A program made the translations under genes and the position numbers. Shown here piece after piece: positions 6,186 through 9,764 of a stretch of 9,764 nt of DNA; within the stretch, counting starts at the first letter, position 1, and each line of letters begins with the position of its first letter. The notes under the pieces were generated by a model. It searched no databases and had not been told where the DNA came from. It saw nothing but the letters and a program-made list of their open reading frames with translations. The DNA is from Candidatus Roizmanbacteria bacterium CG_4_9_14_0_2_um_filter_39_13 (GTDB lineage: Bacteria > Patescibacteriota > Microgenomatia > UBA1406 > GWC2-37-13). The stretch lies in the NCBI GenBank assembly GCA_002788865.1, contig PFSC01000088.1, forward strand, positions 1 through 9,764. Direction: 5' to 3'.

Positions 6186-7616
6186 TTATTCAATTTCTAA
6201 TATACTTTTACCAAGTTTATATACATCTCCTGCCCCCATCGTGATAACAAGATCATTTTGTTTAATCAACGACTCCATCTTTATAAGTGCATCATCTTTT
6301 GACTCTGTCGAGATCACGCTATTTTTTTTTGAACCGTTTGCAAGTTGAGCAAGTATCTCAGAAGTGATAGAATCTTCTCTTATTACTTCTCGTGCAGATC
6401 CAAAAATGGGCAGAAGCACTACTTTGTCGGCTTTGGAAAATGCCTGCACAAATTCATTTTTCAGTTGTTCTGTTCGAGAATAGGTATGTGGTTGAAATAA
6501 GACAATAACTCTCTTTTTTGGAAATCGTGACCGCGATGCTTCGATTGTTGCGACAATTTCCTCAGGATGATGTGCATAATCATCAAAAAGTACAATCTTT
6601 TTTGACTTTCCAATGTATTCAAATCGTCGTTTTGCACCAGTAAAACCACACATTGCTTCGCCTATTTTTTCGAACGAAAATCCCAGATGAAAAAGCATTG
6701 TCAGAACAGCTGCAGTATTTGATGCATTCTTTTCTCCAAATAGATCGACTTGTAACTGCCTGTCTTTCAGTTCAAAGAGTTTGCTGGAAATAGATATCGT
6801 CATCGACTCATCTGTTGTTTTTACGTTGGTAATGTGCACATCTGCTTTACTGGAAAATCCATACGTGCTATATGAATCTTTTGGAAGTTCTTTACTTAGT
6901 TCACGAATATTTGTATCGTCTGCACAAAGGATAAGCTGAGGCATGATGATATTTTTTTGGAGGACTTGATTCATGAAGATATGAAATGCCTTCTTGGTGT
7001 CCTCTATCGTTGGATACACGTCGGGATGGTCGTGGTCGATATTGGTAATAATGGCATAATCAGGATGCAGAAGATGAAATTTTGGTGTGATATTGTCAGG
7101 TGGATCTATACCATACTCATCGGCTTCAACAATAAAGTATTGAGTGCCATTGTAATCTCCTCCTGCATGCCCATTAAATGAAGGCGCCCCCACCATATAA
7201 CTGATTCCTGGCGAAAGTTTTATCAATGCATAAGAAAGAAGTGATGAGGTAGTAGTTTTTCCATGACAACCTGCTACTGCAATTGATGTGTCAAACATAC
7301 TCATCATTTGTCCAAGAAGTTCGGATTGATGAAGAACTTGTACGTTGCGATTCTCCGCTTCAACAACCTGAGCATTACTTTTTCCACCATGAGAAGCGGC
7401 GTATACGACAAGATCCACATCATCAGGAAGATCTTCACTTTCAAATGAGTGAATTACATCCACGGAATTATTTTCAATAACTTCATCGGTGATAAACGGT
7501 GCGTCAACATCCGAACCACTCACTCGTTTACCCATTTGCACCATCATACGGGCAAGATTTGCCATAGCAACACCCTTGATCCCAACGAAAAATATATGTT
7601 GTGCATGTGTAAACAT
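6186..7616 (-). CDS. murC: UDP-N-acetylmuramate--L-alanine ligase (MurC)
   Basis: MurC uses ATP to join the first amino acid, usually L-Ala, to UDP-MurNAc. The 476-aa protein has all three Mur-ligase domains: an N-terminal Rossmann domain beginning FFVGIKGVAMANLARM (9-24), the ATP-binding P-loop GCHGKTTTSS (116-125) with FIVEADEYG (161-169) and ITNIDHDHPDVY (190-201), and a C-terminal domain with GAKRRFE (327-333), DDYAHHPEEI (345-354) and FQPHTYSRT (374-382). The end GAGDVYKLG is also typical. The GIKGV start differs from the common GIGGIG, and ADEYG plus DHPDVY recall the related muropeptide ligase Mpl. The position between pgeF and murB and the lack of a separate murC favour MurC. A perfect TATAAT ends 5 nt before the ATG, suggesting an internal, leaderless promoter. 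Confidence 0.93.
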   Translation of the reverse strand: MFTHAQHIFFVGIKGVAMANLARMMVQMGKRVSGSDVDAPFITDEVIENNSVDVIHSFESEDLPDDVDLVVYAASHGGKSNAQVVEAENRNVQVLHQSELLGQMMSMFDTSIAVAGCHGKTTTSSLLSYALIKLSPGISYMVGAPSFNGHAGGDYNGTQYFIVEADEYGIDPPDNITPKFHLLHPDYAIITNIDHDHPDVYPTIEDTKKAFHIFMNQVLQKNIIMPQLILCADDTNIRELSKELPKDSYSTYGFSSKADVHITNVKTTDESMTISISSKLFELKDRQLQVDLFGEKNASNTAAVLTMLFHLGFSFEKIGEAMCGFTGAKRRFEYIGKSKKIVLFDDYAHHPEEIVATIEASRSRFPKKRVIVLFQPHTYSRTEQLKNEFVQAFSKADKVVLLPIFGSAREVIREDSITSEILAQLANGSKKNSVISTESKDDALIKMESLIKQNDLVITMGAGDVYKLGKSILEIE

Positions 7617-7621
7617 AGTTC

Positions 7622-7627
7622 ATTATA
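7622..7627 (-). promoter_or_regulatory. putative -10 box immediately upstream of murC
   Basis: TATAAT on the minus strand, followed by GAACT and the murC ATG. Transcription starting at the normal distance would begin at or just inside the start codon. No -35 at proper spacing was found. It lies inside the 44-nt pgeF-murC gap, the widest within the block. Confidence 0.45.
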
Positions 7628-7660
7628 ACTAATTCATCTCAAAAAAAGTACAAAAAGAGA

Positions 7661-8377
7661 TTATCGAAGCATCACGAAATTGATCATCTCTCCATGAAGC
7701 ATATGGTCGCGATGATATGACCAAAAGCGCGCACCATCACATGCAGTACATGTAAGGCTCTGATCAATGTTAATTGGTAATATTCCTGATGAAAGAAGAT
7801 TTTCCCTATTTGCTTTGACCAAATTCAGATATGCCCGATTCCCTGACGTAACAATGCAATCTGCAGAAAATGATTGCTCAAAGTCATCAAGTCGCATACC
7901 ATATATTCCATAACAACAATCCGCGATACATGGTCCGATTGTCACCAAAATGTGTTCTTTTTTTGCTCCAAGGTCACACATAGAGTCGATTACGTTTTTA
8001 GAGATATTTTGAAGCGTTCCTTTCCATCCACCGTGAGAAATACCAACTATCGAATGTTCTCTATCGGAATATATGATTGGAACGCAATCTGCAGTTACCA
8101 CGGTAAGAGCAACTCGGGATATATTTGTAACCAAAGCATCTGTATCCATTACTTTCAATATCCCACTCCGTATAGTATTTTTTCCTATAGTTTTCACATG
8201 TGTCGAGTGAGTTTGTTGTGGAATGACAACCGACGTAGGCTGCATGGTTTTGAATAGATTATGGAGAGTTTCGATTTTTGTTCCACCTCCACTTTTCTTT
8301 GATCCAAATCCATGAAAAATCGTATTACCAATTTGTGTAGAGGTGAATAACCCTGATGTATTATCAAAGTCAATCAT
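7661..8377 (-). CDS. pgeF: peptidoglycan editing factor PgeF (YfiH/laccase-domain family)
   Basis: The 238-aa protein belongs to the DUF152/YfiH family, long labelled multicopper polyphenol oxidoreductase. E. coli PgeF prevents L-Ser from replacing L-Ala in the stem peptide; relatives also show purine nucleoside phosphorylase activity. Metal-ligand motifs are all present: PQQTHSTHV (His57), TADCVPIIYSD (Cys98) and SHGGWKGTLQNI (His115). IGPCIADCCYGI (147-158) and the C-terminal CTACDGARFWSYHRD (210-224) also fit. Location between murE and murC favours the peptidoglycan-editing role, since it would guard the MurC product. Its ATG overlaps the murE stop (ATGA) and GAAGGAG lies 2 nt upstream, so translation is coupled to murE. 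Normal length and intact. Confidence 0.93.
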   Translation of the reverse strand: MIDFDNTSGLFTSTQIGNTIFHGFGSKKSGGGTKIETLHNLFKTMQPTSVVIPQQTHSTHVKTIGKNTIRSGILKVMDTDALVTNISRVALTVVTADCVPIIYSDREHSIVGISHGGWKGTLQNISKNVIDSMCDLGAKKEHILVTIGPCIADCCYGIYGMRLDDFEQSFSADCIVTSGNRAYLNLVKANRENLLSSGILPINIDQSLTCTACDGARFWSYHRDHMLHGEMINFVMLR

Positions 8378-9594
8378 GACTCCTTCAAGAATTGTAAGAC
8401 CGATTCTTTGTCATTCCAATGATATTCTTCTCCATTTCTATTCAAACTCATCTCATGTCCTTTGCCGGTGAGGACTATTACATCGCCGTTTTTTGCTACT
8501 TCACATGCTCTCACAATGGCTTCTTTGCGATCGATAATGACAGTATACTTCTTCGTCTCCGTGCCAAAAACACCTCGATCTACCTTTTGAAAACCTTCTT
8601 GCTCTAACCCTTTTGCTATCTGTGCGGCAATTTCCTGTGGGTCTTCCGTACGATAATCCTCTTCTGTGAGAATTGTAAGATCTGCGTATGTCGCACTCTC
8701 TCTGCCCATCGGAGCTCGTTTTTCATCATCTCGAAATGCGGCCGCACCAAACACATGGATGAGTCTCCCATTTGAGACATACGTGCTTCGAATCGAAGAT
8801 AAGGCTTCATATAAAGCATTTGGAGTATGAGCAAAATCCACTATGACAGTAAATTCTTTTTGATAAACGACTTCAAGCCTCCCCGCGGGAAGTGTGAATG
8901 TCCTCATATGATCAATGACTTCGGAGTCTTGCAATCCTAATTCTTTGCAGATGAGATATGCAACAAGGTAATTGTATATATTAAAACGAGCAAGCGGCAT
9001 CCCGATCTTCTTGGATATATCAATAGAGTGATCGGCACTTTCTTTAATCCCATATGTCTCTATGTGAGATTTCCCGACATACTTCAGGAGAGATTCGTAT
9101 GAACTATCATCTTTGTTTATGAACGTTTTTTTCGACCACTGCATCAGTCTTGATTTTGACTGAACATACTTATCAAATGTACCGTGATAATGAAGATGTT
9201 CGTGAGTAATATTTGTAATAACCGCCAAATCAAACTCAACCCCATACACCCTATACTGATCAAGAGCATGTGACGTAGTCTCAAGTATAAAATATTCAGA
9301 TCCTTTTGATACTGTTTGACGTAAATATTTCTGAACATCAAACGATGATGGTGTGGTCACATGAAATCCTGTGTCGTGCACCTGCGAACCAATCACTGCA
9401 GAAACTGTTGAGATTATTGATACGCGTTTTCCGGCTGACTTCAGAATATGATATATGAGATTTGCCGTTGTAGTCTTTCCATCTGTTCCTGTGATTCCAA
9501 TGACAGTGATTTCTCTACTTGGAAAACGGTAATAGATGTTTGCAAGAATTGCAATCATCATGTGTCCAATATTCTTTATCCGTTGTACAAACAT
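8374..9594 (-). CDS. murE: MurE-like UDP-MurNAc-tripeptide ligase lacking the N-terminal domain
   Basis: MurE ligases add the third amino acid (meso-diaminopimelate or L-Lys) to UDP-MurNAc-dipeptide with ATP. Features: P-loop GITGTDGKTTTA (33-44), TTPSSFDVQKYL (80-91), ETTSHALDQYRV (105-116), the family's carbamylated-Lys region HLHYHGTFDKYVQSK (133-147), FNIYNYLVAY (204-213), AGRLEVV (237-243), VDFAHTPNAL (252-261), MGRESATYAD (296-305), and TGKGHE (376-381). At 406 aa it begins about 80 residues closer to the P-loop than E. coli MurE, so the N-terminal UDP-binding domain is absent. The substrate-selecting motif, DNPR in diaminopimelate enzymes, reads EDYR (312-315), so the third residue cannot be predicted. 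It probably leads the operon: a -10 box ends 7 nt before the ATG. Its TGA overlaps the pgeF start. Confidence 0.92.
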   Translation of the reverse strand: MFVQRIKNIGHMMIAILANIYYRFPSREITVIGITGTDGKTTTANLIYHILKSAGKRVSIISTVSAVIGSQVHDTGFHVTTPSSFDVQKYLRQTVSKGSEYFILETTSHALDQYRVYGVEFDLAVITNITHEHLHYHGTFDKYVQSKSRLMQWSKKTFINKDDSSYESLLKYVGKSHIETYGIKESADHSIDISKKIGMPLARFNIYNYLVAYLICKELGLQDSEVIDHMRTFTLPAGRLEVVYQKEFTVIVDFAHTPNALYEALSSIRSTYVSNGRLIHVFGAAAFRDDEKRAPMGRESATYADLTILTEEDYRTEDPQEIAAQIAKGLEQEGFQKVDRGVFGTETKKYTVIIDRKEAIVRACEVAKNGDVIVLTGKGHEMSLNRNGEEYHWNDKESVLQFLKES

Positions 9595-9601
9595 GGTTAC
9601 T

Positions 9602-9630
9602 AGTATAGCATTGTACGAATCTTTATTGAA
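9602..9630 (-). promoter_or_regulatory. putative promoter of the mur operon
   Basis: On the minus strand, TTCAAT (9625-9630) and TATACT (9602-9607) are separated by 17 bp, and the murE ATG starts 7 nt after the -10. Transcription would start at the start codon, giving a leaderless message. No Shine-Dalgarno is present. The remainder of the 9595-9698 gap shows only an AT-rich 6-bp hairpin (TAATAA/TTATTA, from 9691) next to the transposase stop. Confidence 0.5.
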
Positions 9631-9698
9631 TAGATGGATATACTTCGTCTTGCAATCTAATGGTTGTAAAAATAATGGATATCTAGTACCTAATAACC

Positions 9699-9764
9699 TT
9701 AATTATTATGTAATTTAAACTTCTCTTTTGCCATTGCGCTGGTAAATTTCCAGTTTATCGTTGC
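9699..9764 (-). mobile_element. C-terminal tail of a second probable IS630-type transposase (cut by window edge)
   Basis: Reading inward from the right edge, 21 codons are open and end in TAA (9701-9699). The peptide begins ATINWKFTSAMAKEKFK. IS630-like transposases often end with INW-x-FTT-x-x-ARIKLK-x-LYP, which this resembles. It differs from the left-edge fragment in sequence and orientation. Too little is present to tell whether the gene is intact. It points toward murE and ends 104 nt upstream of it, so the element would have landed just before the operon promoter. Confidence 0.45.

Noticed and set aside
1..9764. CRISPR array, tRNA or rRNA genes, defence island
   Set aside because: No regularly spaced repeats, cloverleaf-like segments or rRNA signatures were seen. 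RhuM and BRO-N are mobile-element associated but do not by themselves make a defence system.

Overview
The window reads as part of a small, AT-rich bacterial genome with a conserved cell-wall gene block (about 3370-9594, all on the minus strand) beside a decaying accessory stretch (about 1-3300). An ultra-reduced lineage such as the Candidate Phyla Radiation (Patescibacteria) is my best guess. Three things point that way: a MurE-type ligase that lacks the usual N-terminal UDP-binding domain, genes with little or no Shine-Dalgarno sequence but -10 boxes almost touching the start codon, and short heptamer repeats between genes. This is inference, because no rRNA or other phylogenetic marker is present. 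The standard code fits: murE ends in a TGA that overlaps the next start codon.

Cell-wall block, in order of transcription: a MurE-like ligase, pgeF (peptidoglycan editing factor), murC, murB, murA and a broken NUDIX hydrolase gene. MurA and MurB make UDP-MurNAc from UDP-GlcNAc, MurC adds the first amino acid, and the MurE-like ligase should add the third. PgeF removes muropeptides carrying the wrong first residue. murD, murF and mraY are not in the window. Spacing is tight (a 4-nt overlap, then gaps of 44, 8, 29 and 37 nt), so this is probably one operon. There is a likely promoter before murE and a possible internal one before murC.

Accessory stretch, plus strand: the tail of a probable IS630-type transposase, an unrecognised ~176-aa gene frameshifted by a 10-bp tandem duplication, an intact RhuM gene, and a BRO-N antirepressor-like gene broken by an in-frame TGA. 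Minus strand: an intact retropepsin-like aspartic protease and an intact pRiA4b ORF-3-like gene. At the far right edge, on the minus strand, is another probable transposase tail. IS-like fragments therefore bound the window on both sides.

The most notable observation is that three genes are disrupted by single small events. Two of these are TGA codons standing exactly where the protein family has tryptophan (BRO-N ...GW[W]..., NUDIX ...GI[W]DLPGG). The core mur genes are all intact and use TGG for Trp. The simplest reading is recent G-to-A nonsense mutation in dispensable genes. Tolerated UGA readthrough as Trp is the more exciting alternative.

No stretch longer than about 155 bases lacks a gene. 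I saw no rRNA, tRNA or CRISPR array.
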